A DNA stretch of 64,000 nt from Acidobacteriota bacterium (GCA_029861955.1 JAOTYK010000005.1:85045-149044); one strand, 5' to 3'. Counted from the first letter of the stretch, positions 9,601 through 18,595 are shown. The notes: generated by a model not told the origin, from the letters alone. Numbers and translations: made by a program.

Positions 9601-11709
9601 CAAGATATCCTGGTGGGCTCGGAGCGCCTGCGCATCGAGCTACGCGACAAGGCATCGGGACTCGTCAACGGCGTCGTCGATCTGCGTCCCGGCACCGACT
9701 ACGACATCGACTACCTCCAGGGCCGCGTGCTACTGACCGAGCCACTCTCGTCGACTGCCGAGGACAATCTGCTCGTCCGCGCAAGCGGCCTGAGCGGAGA
9801 CGAGGCGCACCTCGTTGCGCGCTACGAGTACACCCCCGGCTTCGATGAGCTCGACGCGGTCGCCGTCGGTGGCCAGGCGCACTATTGGTTCAACGACCAC
9901 GTCCGACTCGGCGCGACGGCGAACGTCAACGAGGAGGACGACGCCGACAGTAACCTCGGCGCAGCCGATCTGATCGTGCGGGCGAGCACCGATAGCTGGC
10001 TGAAGCTCCAGGCGAGCCGCAGCGAGGGTCTCGTCACTCGCCTGCTCGACTCGAACGACGGCGGATTCGAGTTCGCTGGCCCGGCCGACACCACGTTCGT
10101 CGACGCCGACGCGACCGCGTATCGCGCCGACGTCAGCATCGGACTCGGCGAAGTTTTCGAGAACGCAAACGGCCGCCTCACGCTTTATGCGCAGACCATG
10201 GACGCCGGGTACTCCGCCCCCGGACAAGCCGCGCTACGCGATACCGAGCAGATCGGCGGCACGTTCGGCATGCGAATCTCGGACCGACTGAGCCTGGCGG
10301 CCAAGGCGGACCGGCGTACGGAGACGGAGGGTGTCGAAACCCGCGCGGTAGAGGTGAACCTCGGCTTCGACCTGAGCGACGCGTGGAAACTGCGCGGCGG
10401 CATTCGCAACGACCTGCGCGAGGATGCCTCGCCCATCCCCGTCGCGACCCAGGAACTCGGCGAGCGAACCGATGCGGTCGTGCAATTGAGCTACGACCCG
10501 CAGGCGACGTGGCGCGTCTATGGCTTCGCGCAGGGCACTCTCGACGCCGAGGGCGGACGCGAGGACAACAACCGCGTCGGCGTGGGCGGCACGTACCGCT
10601 TAAGCGATCGTCTCAAGATCGACGGCGAACTGTCCGGCGGCGACCTTGGCCCCGGGATTCGGGTCGGCACGGGCTTGCTCTACACCGAAGCGACTCGCCT
10701 CTACCTGAACTACTCGCTCGAGAACGAGCGGACCGACAACGGGCGTCGCGCCCGTCGCGGCACGCTGGTCTCGGGCGTGAAGAACCGTCTTTCCGACAGC
10801 TCGAGCGTTTACGTCGAGCAACGCTACCGTAACGGCGGGACCCTGACCGGCCTGACGCACGCGGCGGGGATCCGCTACGGCGCGACCGAGCGCTGGACGC
10901 TTGGCGCGAATGCCGAGGTCGGCTCGCTGTTCGATGCACGCACCGCCGCCGAGACCGAGCGCCACGCAGCCGGCATCCGCGTCGGCTACGGACTCGAGAA
11001 CGTGCAATTCGCGAGCACCGTCGAGTACCGCAACGACGAGGCACAACGGCCCGACGCGACGCTGACCGAGCGTTCGGTCTGGCTGTTCCGCAACAACGTC
11101 AAGTACCAAGTATCCGACGACTGGCGTCTGCTCGGCAAGCTCGACCACTCGACGAGCGACAGCTCCGAGGGCTCGTTCTTCGACGGCGGTTACACCGAGT
11201 TCGTGTTCGGCTGGGCCTACCGGCCCGTCGCGAACGACCGGCTGAGCGCGCTGGCCAAGTACACCTACTTCTACAACGTTCCGACGTCGGACCAGGTGAC
11301 ATTCTCCAGCACTTCGGTCGAGTACATCCAGAAAAGTCACATCGCCGCGCTCGACGTGACCTACGATCTGACGGCGCGCTGGTCACTCGGCGGCAAGGTC
11401 GCGTACCGGCTGGGCCAGGTCAGCCTCGACCGCGTGAACCGCGAGTTCTTCGACAACTCCGCTCAGCTAATCGTCCTGCGGGCCGACTTCGCTTTCCTGG
11501 AGAAGTGGGAGACGCTTTTCGAGCTGCGCTCGTTGAGCCTTCCGGACATCGACCAGCAGCGCAGCGGCGCGCTGGGGGCGATCTACCGTTCGTTCGGCAA
11601 GCATTTCAAGGTCGGGGCCGGCTACAACTTCACCGACTTCTCGGACGATTTGACCGACCTCGACTATGATCACAATGGGGCGTTCATTAACTTGATCGGC
11701 ACGATGTAA
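6679..11709 (+). CDS. Outer-membrane protein with three OmpA-like domains and a C-terminal beta-barrel
   Basis: This is a 1676-residue exported protein with a clear signal peptide (residues 1-21, ending AFA). Three OmpA-like domains lie near 75-195, 240-355 and 393-510. The first two end in the family signature N..G...NRRVEVE. Ig-like and carboxypeptidase-regulatory-like segments follow (about 620-800). A region with 'YPTFGDDS' and 'YDIDYLQGRVLL' then leads into about 600 residues of alternating aromatic strands that look like an outer-membrane barrel. OmpA domains bind peptidoglycan, so the protein may anchor the barrel to the wall. A strong GGGAGGTGA ribosome site overlaps the stop of the DUF11 gene, so the two are translated as a pair. 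The protein could secrete, anchor or display its partner. I infer this from arrangement and cannot prove it. Confidence 0.8.
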   Translation: MKYTSPFLLLAILAAVMPAFAESVDTASPGESVERHLSVDQTFRRWSHDPTLLDVERGDRLETRQVDAEAFETVKLKNVMPPIRFESGVADIPPNYVDKLNRLLDGMRHRRNVRVHFVGHADSQPLSDSLVRVFGDNAGLSRERAGEVAEHFKNILDLAPEAISYEWLGDTDPIASNLNESGRAQNRRVEVELWYDEARDAKRDEEIVVSDDIRRVKVCRMETVCKLRYLEGHARRARVRNLVVPLRFVDESTPIPTEFVRQVSQVLDNLRGKTNVAARFIGYTDDAPLTGRVERIYGDHLSLSKSRALRVALAMQEALALPSARVESDGRGAARPIASNATAHGQALNRRVEVEFWYDDPLQELPEEPGPCPDDSGDEFVTRVYDPPWGRIDTLELENGQPTVPVGLASTLQRALGDVADRDNPRVRFVGYTENAHLDRRTASVYGDDIGLSAARARRAREIVMQHPLLTGANGEHEGRGYVQSDDVVNAGFIQGESSFVRVQVVYDEPQPIDDWDGVDVTPITRELTPKSPYELNVMRITVDGDPIDDPQRSSSDVQRCTDVALDSVDISFRFDNLESRRRLAVAATPSSIAFHGAYAPVVRFRAYDNYSSFIERAEVRILEPGQSPSASPIAIAVVDETGRAEWPVSLEPTAGPVRELRYVLRVYDSRGRYDETEPRPLWLYAGAEAMPNPASDSTAYGESALVRGKIPVEGGTVTVRGGAIPAGHTVWVAGRQVPVDDSGAFIAEEILPPGAHTVEVAVLDADGNGSLYLRDLEFGGRDLFMVGMADLTLSASSSSGPAELLEGNNATQPADSSFDGRLAFYVDGELKNRWRLTASADTREGPVDELFSNFLDKSPDALFRRLDPEDHYPTFGDDSVVEETAPTQGKLYVKMSRGENYGVWGNFEVDYLGNELAHVDRGLYGANGHYESDTTTSFGEKTLAVDAFAAEPGTIGSHERFRGTGGSLYWLRHQDILVGSERLRIELRDKASGLVNGVVDLRPGTDYDIDYLQGRVLLTEPLSSTAEDNLLVRASGLSGDEAHLVARYEYTPGFDELDAVAVGGQAHYWFNDHVRLGATANVNEEDDADSNLGAADLIVRASTDSWLKLQASRSEGLVTRLLDSNDGGFEFAGPADTTFVDADATAYRADVSIGLGEVFENANGRLTLYAQTMDAGYSAPGQAALRDTEQIGGTFGMRISDRLSLAAKADRRTETEGVETRAVEVNLGFDLSDAWKLRGGIRNDLREDASPIPVATQELGERTDAVVQLSYDPQATWRVYGFAQGTLDAEGGREDNNRVGVGGTYRLSDRLKIDGELSGGDLGPGIRVGTGLLYTEATRLYLNYSLENERTDNGRRARRGTLVSGVKNRLSDSSSVYVEQRYRNGGTLTGLTHAAGIRYGATERWTLGANAEVGSLFDARTAAETERHAAGIRVGYGLENVQFASTVEYRNDEAQRPDATLTERSVWLFRNNVKYQVSDDWRLLGKLDHSTSDSSEGSFFDGGYTEFVFGWAYRPVANDRLSALAKYTYFYNVPTSDQVTFSSTSVEYIQKSHIAALDVTYDLTARWSLGGKVAYRLGQVSLDRVNREFFDNSAQLIVLRADFAFLEKWETLFELRSLSLPDIDQQRSGALGAIYRSFGKHFKVGAGYNFTDFSDDLTDLDYDHNGAFINLIGTM

Positions 11710-11904
11710 TCACATCGACCGTCCCGAAGCTCCACAACGCCCGAACGAGTGGTGCTCGACTGCCGGGGGGCTATGGACAGCACAACTGACGGCGTGGCCG
11801 ACGATTCCGCCGAGTGCACCGCCCGGGGCCCAATTCAGCCTCATCGCGAAGTCTTGGAGTTGCGGATAGAATTGCTTGGCCGTCCGTTGTAGCGCGTCAG
11901 GCGC

Positions 11905-12459
11905 TCAGAATGCGTGCGTCAGCCCCGGCCCGTTCCACTCCAGGTCTTCCAGCCAGCGCTTCGTACTGCCGAACGAGCGGAAATTCTGCGGCGGCGTCGA
12001 CGTGAACAGCACCAGGACGTTGCTGTTGCCGCGCCGAGTGAAGTACGCCCGCTGCCTGCGGCCCGGGTCGACCGAGTGGTCGTTGAGTTCCATGCAGGTC
12101 CAGAAGATGTCCTCGGTCTCGACGTCGTGGCAGTCGCCGAACTTCGAGCCCGGGAAGGCCTCGGTCATCGTTTGCTTGTAGACGTCGCGGAACTGGGTCG
12201 CCGTCAGCTTCGAGAAGAGCGGATCGGTCTCGGTCAACACCGAGGCCGACACACCCGGTCGTGCGCCGAAGTAGACGTAGTCGCGGACCATGGTGGCCGC
12301 CTCGCCCAGCTCCTCTTCGTAATGCCGCGCCGGCATGTGTGGCCAGCCCTCGGCGCGAGGGCGCAGGGTCGGCGTATACGAGTCGTGGTAGTGCCGGACG
12401 ACGAGGCCGCCCGCGAGCAGCACGAGACCGAAGAAGCAGGCGATGATGACGCGACCCAT
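11905..12459 (-). CDS. Hypothetical membrane-anchored protein
   Basis: A 184-residue protein that I do not recognise. The ATG at 12459 is chosen because a strong N-terminal hydrophobic segment starts at once ('RVIIACFFGLVLLAGGLVV'). The longer reading to 12651 adds only arginine-rich, coding-poor sequence. The remainder is soluble, contains two cysteines about 15 residues apart ('GDCHDVETEDIFWTCM') and is probably periplasmic. It stands alone between the surface operon and the BNR propeller gene. The 195 bases downstream of its stop, up to the end of the outer-membrane gene, hold no gene or clear terminator that I can see. Confidence 0.6.
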   Translation of the reverse strand: MGRVIIACFFGLVLLAGGLVVRHYHDSYTPTLRPRAEGWPHMPARHYEEELGEAATMVRDYVYFGARPGVSASVLTETDPLFSKLTATQFRDVYKQTMTEAFPGSKFGDCHDVETEDIFWTCMELNDHSVDPGRRQRAYFTRRGNSNVLVLFTSTPPQNFRSFGSTKRWLEDLEWNGPGLTHAF

Positions 12460-12709
12460 TCGGACAACATCGGTCGCCGGATCCGCCGCTGCAAGTCCTA
12501 GACCTCGGCGCTGATAACGGCGCCATTTCCGCCCCGTCGCGCGCGTGCGGCGAGGCGGGCGCGGAACTTCAGGTGCCGTTTCGGCCTCGTGGCGCCGGCG
12601 TGATCCGGAGACGAGGAGAACGCTCCATCGATGTAGATCGTCACGCTTCACACTTCGGTCGGCAGCGGTTCGCTATACTCCCTGATCTACGAACGGGAGA
12701 CTCAACGAT

Positions 12710-15700
12710 ATGAAGCGAAAAGTAAGACTGGGCTTGGTGCTGGCGTTCGTCGCCGCGTCGTTCGTGACGAGTTTCGCCGCGGAGGCGAAGAAGGACGCGG
12801 TCTGGTCGACCAAAACATTCGAGGGACTCGAACTTCGCAGCCTCGGGCCAGGCTTCATGTCGGGACGGATCGCGGACGTCGCGATCCACCCCGAAGACGA
12901 GAACCTGTGGTACGTCGCCGTCGGTTCCGGCGGCGTGTGGAAGACGGTCAATGCGGGCGTGACGTTCACGCCGGTGTTCGACGATCAGTCGTCGTACTCG
13001 ATCGGCTGCGTGACGGTCGACCCGTCGAACCCGCACCGCGTGTGGGTCGGCACGGGTGAGAATGTCGGCGGCCGACACGTGGGTTACGGCGACGGCATCT
13101 ACGTCAGCCATGACGGTGGAAAGAACTGGGCCAACAAGGGCCTGAAGGAATCCGAACACATCTCGCGCATCGTCGTGCACCCGGAGAATCCCGACGTGGT
13201 CTGGGTCGCCGCCCAGGGCCCGCTGTGGTCGAAGGGCGGCGAACGCGGCGTCTACAAGACGACCGACGGCGGTGAGAGCTGGAAGCGCACCCTCGGTGAC
13301 GACGCGTGGGTCGGAGCGACCGAGATCGTGATCGACCCCCGCGACCCGAACCGCCTGTACGCCGCAAGCTGGCAGCGTCACCGCACGGTGGCCAGCTACA
13401 TGGGCGGCGGCCCGGGAACGGGGTTGCACCGCAGCGTCGACGGCGGCGAGACCTGGGAGCTTCTCAGCGAGGGCCTGCCGGAGTCTCGCATGGGCAAGAT
13501 CGGCCTGGCGATCTCGCCCCAGCAGCCCGACGTGCTGTATGCGGCGATCGAGCTCGACCGTCGCAAGGGTGCGGTCTACCGCTCGGCGGATCGCGGTTCG
13601 ACCTGGAGCAAGATGTCCGAGGCCGTCGCCGGCGGTACGGGCCCGCATTACTACCAGGAACTCTACGCCTCGCCGCACGCTTTCGACCGCCTCTACCTGG
13701 CAGGCGTGCGCATGCAGGTGTCGGACGACGGCGGCAAGACGTTCCGTCGCGTCAAGGAGGTCTACAAGCACTCAGACAATCACGCCCTGGCGTTCCGACC
13801 GAGCGATCCGGACTACTTGCTGATGGGAAGCGACGGCGGGCTGTACGAGAGTTTCGACCTCGCTGAGAACTGGCGGTTCATGGAGAACCTGCCGGTAACC
13901 CAGTTCTACAAGCTGGCCCTCGATGACGCGGAGCCGTTCTACAACATCTACGGCGGCACGCAGGACAACAGCACCGAGGGCGGCCCATCGCGCACCGACA
14001 ACGTGCAAGGCATCCAGAACTCCGACTGGCGGGTCGTGCTCGATTGGGACGGCCACCAGCCCGCCACCGAGCCGGGCAACCCGGACATCCTTTACGCCGA
14101 ACGCCAGGAAGGCTTCCTCTCGCGGGTCGACCTGACCACGGGTGAGGTCGTGCACGTCCAGCCGCAGGCTGGTGAAGGCGAGGATCACGAGCGTTTCAAC
14201 TGGGATGCGCCGATCCTGGTCAGTCCGCACAAGCCGACGCGGTTGTACTTCGCTTCCCAGCGTGTGTGGCGCAGCGACGACCGCGGGGACTCGTGGCGCG
14301 CGGTGTCGGGCGACCTGACGCGCGACCAGGATCGCTTCGAGTTGCCGATCATGGGCGCGACGCAGAGCTGGGACAACGCCTGGGACGTCCTGGCGATGTC
14401 GAACTACAACACGATCACATCGTTGGCCGAGTCGCCGATGCAAGAGGGTCTGCTGTGGGCCGGCACCGACGACGGCCGGCTCCACGTGACGACCGACGGC
14501 GGTGAGAACTGGCGCCTGATCGAGGCCGGCGACCTTCCGGGCGTTCCCGACACGGCGTTCGTCAACGACATCAAGGCCTCGCTTTACGAAGCGCAGACGG
14601 TGTTTGTGGCCCTGGACAACCACAAGTACGGCGACTACACGCCGTACCTGCTGAAGTCGACGGACAACGGCAAGAGCTGGAAGTCGATTCGCGGCGATCT
14701 ACCCGACCGCACGCTGGTCTGGCGTGTGGTGCAGGACCACGAGCGCAGGGAGTTGCTGTTCGCGGGGACGGAGTTCGGCATCTACTTCACCGTCGACGGC
14801 GGTACTCGTTGGCTGCGCCTCAAGGGCGGGGTGCCGACGATCTCGTTCCGCGACCTGGCCATCCAGCGCCGGGAAGACGACCTGGTCGGCGCTTCCTTCG
14901 GCCGCGGATTCTACGTGCTCGACGACATCGCGCCGCTGCGAGAGGTCTCGGTCGAACAGCTCGAGCAACCGGCGACGTTGTTCGGCACCCGCAAGGCATG
15001 GTGGTACGTGCCTCGCTCGGCACTCGGTTTCGACCCCGGCAAGGGCGACCAGGGCGCCTCGCACTTTCTCGCGCCGAACCCGCCGTTTGGTTCCGTGTTC
15101 ACCTACTACCTGAAAGAAGATCTGAAGACGGCGAAGGCTACCCGCCAGGAGACAGAGAAGACCGCCGTCGAGGAGAAGACGGCCGTGGCGTTCCCGGGCT
15201 GGGACGCGGTCGAGGCCGAACACCGGGAGCCGCAGCCGAAGATCTGGCTCACGGTGCGCGACGCTGCCGGCGAGATCGTGCGACGTGTCGAAGGTCCGAC
15301 CAAGAAGGGTTTCCATCGTGTGGCCTGGGATCTGCGCTACCCGCGTCCCAAAGCGATGCTGCAAGTCGAGCCGCCGCCGCCGATGTGGGGCCTGCCGCCG
15401 CGGGGCCTGATGGTGGCGCCCGGCACCTTCACGGTCACATTGACCCGCCAGGTCGGCGGTGAGGTCACCGAACTTTCGGAGCCTCGTACGTTTGAAGTGG
15501 TTCCGCTGCGCGAGGGGGCTCTGAAGGGAGCCGACCCGCAGCAGGTCGCCCAGTTCTGGCGCGAGCTCGAGTCGGGCTATCGCCTGTTCACGGCGATGCA
15601 GGTCGATCTAAAAGGGCAGCTCGCGAAGACCAAGCGCATGGCCGACGTGCTGGCGTGGTCCCAGGCGAACCCTCAACTCGAGATGCGCTACCACGAGCTA

Positions 15701-15997
15701 CGCGGGCGCCTGCACACCCTCGACGCGCGCCTCAACGGGAGTCGCGCACGACAGGAGCCCGGCGAAAAGGTGAAACCGACGATCAACGCACGGCTGTTCA
15801 GTGTCCAACTGGGCGTCGAACGCTCGACCTACGGTCCGACGCCGACGATCCGCAAGAGCCTCGAGATCGCACAACGGGAGATCGGTGAGTTACACGGCGA
15901 GGTCGAGCAGGTCGCCCGTGACGTCGAAGCCTTCGGCCGCGCGCTGGTCGACGCAGGCGCGCCGTGGCTGGAGGGTGGTGAGTTGCCGCAGCCCTAG
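12710..15997 (+). CDS. Secreted BNR/VPS10-like beta-propeller protein
   Basis: This is a 1095-residue exported protein with a signal peptide (residues 1-24). A long series of BNR/Asp-box repeats follows (for example 'SHDGGKNW', 'TTDGGESW', 'SVDGGETW', 'SADRGSTW', 'STDNGKSW'). They span about residues 60-750 and build one or two seven-bladed propellers like those of sialidases and VPS10/sortilin proteins. A beta-rich segment and a helical tail (about 940-1085) follow. Proteins of this exact layout are common in Acidobacteria and Bacteroidetes, usually labelled glycosyl hydrolase. I see no sialidase catalytic set, so enzyme activity is unproven and binding or scaffolding is as likely. A GGGAGA ribosome site lies 9 bases before the ATG. 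The gene seems monocistronic, with a TATACT -10-like box near 12672. Confidence 0.88.
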   Translation: MKRKVRLGLVLAFVAASFVTSFAAEAKKDAVWSTKTFEGLELRSLGPGFMSGRIADVAIHPEDENLWYVAVGSGGVWKTVNAGVTFTPVFDDQSSYSIGCVTVDPSNPHRVWVGTGENVGGRHVGYGDGIYVSHDGGKNWANKGLKESEHISRIVVHPENPDVVWVAAQGPLWSKGGERGVYKTTDGGESWKRTLGDDAWVGATEIVIDPRDPNRLYAASWQRHRTVASYMGGGPGTGLHRSVDGGETWELLSEGLPESRMGKIGLAISPQQPDVLYAAIELDRRKGAVYRSADRGSTWSKMSEAVAGGTGPHYYQELYASPHAFDRLYLAGVRMQVSDDGGKTFRRVKEVYKHSDNHALAFRPSDPDYLLMGSDGGLYESFDLAENWRFMENLPVTQFYKLALDDAEPFYNIYGGTQDNSTEGGPSRTDNVQGIQNSDWRVVLDWDGHQPATEPGNPDILYAERQEGFLSRVDLTTGEVVHVQPQAGEGEDHERFNWDAPILVSPHKPTRLYFASQRVWRSDDRGDSWRAVSGDLTRDQDRFELPIMGATQSWDNAWDVLAMSNYNTITSLAESPMQEGLLWAGTDDGRLHVTTDGGENWRLIEAGDLPGVPDTAFVNDIKASLYEAQTVFVALDNHKYGDYTPYLLKSTDNGKSWKSIRGDLPDRTLVWRVVQDHERRELLFAGTEFGIYFTVDGGTRWLRLKGGVPTISFRDLAIQRREDDLVGASFGRGFYVLDDIAPLREVSVEQLEQPATLFGTRKAWWYVPRSALGFDPGKGDQGASHFLAPNPPFGSVFTYYLKEDLKTAKATRQETEKTAVEEKTAVAFPGWDAVEAEHREPQPKIWLTVRDAAGEIVRRVEGPTKKGFHRVAWDLRYPRPKAMLQVEPPPPMWGLPPRGLMVAPGTFTVTLTRQVGGEVTELSEPRTFEVVPLREGALKGADPQQVAQFWRELESGYRLFTAMQVDLKGQLAKTKRMADVLAWSQANPQLEMRYHELRGRLHTLDARLNGSRARQEPGEKVKPTINARLFSVQLGVERSTYGPTPTIRKSLEIAQREIGELHGEVEQVARDVEAFGRALVDAGAPWLEGGELPQP

Positions 15998-16006
15998 GGC
16001 GACCGT

Positions 16007-16034
16007 TGGTGGAGGCGGCGGGGATCGAACCCGC
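16007..16034. repeat. Partial copy of the ssrA 3' end (attachment-site-like)
   Basis: These 28 bases match the 3' end of the tmRNA gene (27871-27898) with one difference (GGGGATC for GGGAATC) and lie in the same orientation. No acceptor-stem partner exists at tRNA distance, so this is not a tRNA. It marks the left edge of the accessory region and adjoins a truncated transposase. Integrases commonly duplicate the 3' ends of tRNA or tmRNA genes, so this is read as a distal attachment site of a decayed island. Confidence 0.65.
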
Positions 16035-16037
16035 AAT

Positions 16038-16157
16038 TACTCCTGGGCCGAGTTGACGCGGCGAATGTTCGCGGTGGACGCGCTTGAATGCCCGGCGTGC
16101 CAGGGGCCGATGCGGGTGCTGGCCACGATCCACCCGCCCGAGGGGCGCCGCGGGTGA
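16038..16157 (+). pseudogene. C-terminal remnant of an IS91-like transposase
   Basis: Only about 39 codons survive, ending in a stop at 16155. The sequence 'WAELTRRMFAVDALECPAC' followed by 'GPMRVLATI' matches the conserved C-terminal stretch of Y2-type (IS91-like) transposases, where it usually reads 'LLRRVFALDVLxCPxCGGRMR'. The reading frame is fused directly to the ssrA-derived repeat at 16007-16034, and nothing of the catalytic part remains. It is evidence of past mobile-element activity at this edge of the region. Confidence 0.7.
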
Positions 16158-16238
16158 CATAGCTCCGGGATCTCATGACTCGTAAATCGCCCGCCGGGGC
16201 CGTGACAGACTGGACGGTTAGTAATGGGGCTTGTCGAA

Positions 16239-16868
16239 CTAAATCCCGCAATCTGGCTGGGTTAGATCAAGCCCTCGATCGGCTGCCGATGAAGCGACCT
16301 GGGATTCGCACGTCTCAAACTCTTCTGGTGTGATCGAAAACAAACGAATGACGTTCAAACAATTCCCGTCGGCGCAAATATCTCGGAGTTGACAGGCTGG
16401 TTGGGAGACGAAGGCTCCGACACTAATAACCCGCGTAAGATAGTCTTCCGTAGACTGTATTTTCCATCCATCTATGTTCGTTAGATTATTCGGCGCCTCA
16501 GCATCCTTCTGGAAAAAAACCGAGTCGGTCTTCGACGGCCTGCGCAACCCGGCTAATTCCTCGGCGGACCAGCAGGGACACGGGGTCTGGACGCATGGCA
16601 TGTCCGGATCGCCCGTTTTCATCTTCTTGCGATAGTTTTCTAGAATCTTGCGGTTCGGCACGTTGAGGTTTTCGAGGTCGCCATTGGGCGAAATAAGATC
16701 CGCATCGTGGGCTTCGCAGTAGGCAATGCACAGGCCGTACAAGCCGGGCGTGTGGTATGCGAGAACATCGCAGACGCCTTCGTTTGGTGGTGTCGAACCA
16801 TCCGGGGTGCCCGCCCAGACCGGGCCAAGAACCAGCAGTCCCAAGATCAGGATCATCGATAGTCTCAT
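16239..16868 (-). CDS. Secreted cysteine-rich hypothetical protein
   Basis: This encodes 209 residues beginning with a signal peptide (hydrophobic core 'SMILILGLLVLGPVWA'). I chose the ATG at 16868 because the signal peptide begins there. The 16 extra upstream residues look non-coding. The mature part has about eleven cysteines, several paired ('CIAYCEAHD', 'CVQTPCPC', 'CQLRDICADGNC'), which suggests disulfide bonds in the periplasm or outside the cell. I recognise no family. Base composition is visibly lower in GC than the neighbours. It sits between the transposase remnant and repeat copy 1, which fits horizontally acquired cargo. Confidence 0.6.
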   Translation of the reverse strand: MRLSMILILGLLVLGPVWAGTPDGSTPPNEGVCDVLAYHTPGLYGLCIAYCEAHDADLISPNGDLENLNVPNRKILENYRKKMKTGDPDMPCVQTPCPCWSAEELAGLRRPSKTDSVFFQKDAEAPNNLTNIDGWKIQSTEDYLTRVISVGAFVSQPACQLRDICADGNCLNVIRLFSITPEEFETCESQVASSAADRGLDLTQPDCGI

Positions 16869-16991
16869 GGTTCCCGTCAGCCGAGCCGACAGGCCCTTAC
16901 AATGTACCGGCAACACGGCACTTCCGGCCGTTTTAGTTGGCGCGCACGGGGAGTTGTGTCCGCCGCCTGTGCACCGCGCTTATCTGCCCCG

Positions 16992-17124
16992 CCTCTGGGG
17001 GCGCCGCGGGCCGATTTCAGCCCCCTGGTGAGTTCTCGGTGTTGACGTAAGGGCCTATTATCGGACTCTGGCGCTGTGCCCGTACTCCGTGAGTTTCGAA
17101 AAAGGGCGCTTGTTCCGCTTACCC
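16992..17124. repeat. Dispersed repeat, copy 1
   Basis: These 133 bases are closely similar to 18908-19037. The left half is nearly identical, including GGGGGCGCC...GCCCCC, which can form a hairpin, and a shared CGTAAGGGCCTATTATCGG block. The right half is more diverged. The right edge runs straight into a truncated feoB reading frame. I cannot assign it to a known element. Confidence 0.75.
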
Positions 17125-17228
17125 GCAGCTGGAGGATGCCTGAATTCCTGCTGGCCTACATGACGACCCTCGCCTGGGTGATGAGCTTCGTCGTCTATCA
17201 GGGCGGCCGGCTACTCGGGTTCAGCTAG
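17124..17228 (+). pseudogene. feoB: 3' remnant of feoB (ferrous iron transporter)
   Basis: About 34 codons read 'SWRMPEFLLAYMTTLAW' and then 'VMSFVVYQGGRLLGFS' before a stop at 17226. This is the characteristic C-terminus of FeoB, where 'YMTALAWxxSFxVYQGGRLLG' is typical. The GTPase domain and nearly all the membrane domain are missing, since the frame begins at the edge of repeat copy 1. The remnant overlaps the 3' end of the convergent SGNH hydrolase gene by 18 bases. It cannot make a working transporter. It shows that an iron-transport gene was cut here, apparently together with the repeat. Confidence 0.7.
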
Positions 17229-18422
17229 CCGCGCGCCGACCGAAACGAGCTCCTCGATCCGGTCGGCGAACAGAACGGCCATCGCTTGCATTCCGGGATC
17301 CGAGAAGTGGATCCCGTCCCGTAGGAAGTGCCGGTCGAGTTCGGGCGAGTCGATGACCCGTCGCTCGAGGTCGAACAGCGCAACCCCCTCGCGGTCGGTC
17401 ACGGTACGCACGATGTCGTTGTAGCGGCGATGCAGATCCACGATCGAGTCGGCGTCGCTGCCGAAGCCGCGGTCGATCAGCGGCTGCGGAACGCCGAGCC
17501 GGTAGTGCGTCGTCGGGGCCGTGACGAACACCGTCGGCGTGCCCAGCTCAGCCATCGCGTTCGCGATCGCGGTCAGGTTGGCACGGTAGTGATCCGCAGG
17601 AACACGAACCCGGCCCGCAGACGCGTCCGGTCGACTCCGTAGCGTGGCGCCGAGCCAACGGATGAATTGCGCCAGTCGCAGGTTCGAGAGTTTTCGGTAG
17701 CCCCGTGTCGCACGCAGGCCGCGTGGAACATCGACGACCTTGTCCGCGTCGATGTCGCCGTAGGCCCGCCAGTGGTCGTTCCAGCCGTAGTAGACGAACA
17801 CGAGGTCCGGCTCGAGCCGCGGTACCAGCGTGTCTGCCAGGATCCGGCCCTGGTGCGACGAGTAGCCGGAGACGGAGAGGTTGACGATGTCGATCTCCAG
17901 ATCGCCGAGGCGACGCTCGTTGAGCAACCCTCCCACGAAGGTCGGATAGCCCTGGTAGGTGCACGAGTCGCCGAGAAACACGATGCGAAACGCCCCTTCC
18001 GGCTTCGGAATGCGAGGTTCGTCTCCTGGGAAACCGAGCGAGTTGACGTCGGAACGCGTGCTGGGCAGTCTCCAGAACAATCGCTTGTCGGGAAGCAGGC
18101 GCACCATGTCTGTGGGGCGCGGGTAACCGAACTGGATTCCGGACTCGTAGCGAAACCCGCCGACCCGTAGTGCCAGCTCGGGGACCACCAGCATCAGGTT
18201 GAGCATGGCCAGCATCAGGAACGGTCCGACGCTGCGTCCACGTCGGTGGCGCCGGCCCATCCAGACCGTGCCGACGACGGAGACGCCCAGCAGCGGCAGG
18301 AGCAGCCATCCCCAGCGAACGTCGCTCGGTAGCACGAGCGCGACCAACGCCAACGACAGCGAGAAAGAAGAGAGATAGACGGCGCGATGCACCGGAAGCA
18401 GGCGATCCGGAGACGCCGTCAT
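17211..18422 (-). CDS. Membrane-anchored SGNH/GDSL-family hydrolase
   Basis: This is a 403-residue protein with an N-terminal membrane part (hydrophobic segments about 14-31, 36-54 and 66-82) followed by an SGNH hydrolase fold. The catalytic blocks are visible: block I 'FLGDSCTYQG' with nucleophile Ser153, block III 'GWND' at 213-216 and block V 'DGIHF' with Asp369 and His372. Enzymes of this type remove acyl or acetyl groups from lipids, polysaccharides or peptidoglycan, and the membrane-bound form suggests envelope or exopolysaccharide O-deacetylation. The substrate cannot be read from sequence. It is intact although surrounded by gene remnants, and its start lies just downstream of a TolC fragment on the same strand. 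Confidence 0.82.
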   Translation of the reverse strand: MTASPDRLLPVHRAVYLSSFSLSLALVALVLPSDVRWGWLLLPLLGVSVVGTVWMGRRHRRGRSVGPFLMLAMLNLMLVVPELALRVGGFRYESGIQFGYPRPTDMVRLLPDKRLFWRLPSTRSDVNSLGFPGDEPRIPKPEGAFRIVFLGDSCTYQGYPTFVGGLLNERRLGDLEIDIVNLSVSGYSSHQGRILADTLVPRLEPDLVFVYYGWNDHWRAYGDIDADKVVDVPRGLRATRGYRKLSNLRLAQFIRWLGATLRSRPDASAGRVRVPADHYRANLTAIANAMAELGTPTVFVTAPTTHYRLGVPQPLIDRGFGSDADSIVDLHRRYNDIVRTVTDREGVALFDLERRVIDSPELDRHFLRDGIHFSDPGMQAMAVLFADRIEELVSVGARLAEPE

Positions 18423-18595
18423 GGCGCGTGGACCTTGCGACGGGCGTCCGGGAACGGGTCGGGCCCGTGTTGATGGGATCGGCTGGGCATGAGAGACCTC
18501 TTGAGACTAACGCAACTTGTGGGTGAAAGGAACCGGATGTCCGACCCGGGCCGGAGCGATCCGGGCAACGAAAACGCGCGTCCCCGCGCTGCAAC

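Noticed and set aside
16007..16090. Possible second tRNA or tmRNA end
   Set aside because: Same reasoning: the T-arm-like block is present but no 5' half, and the frame of a transposase remnant begins right after it.
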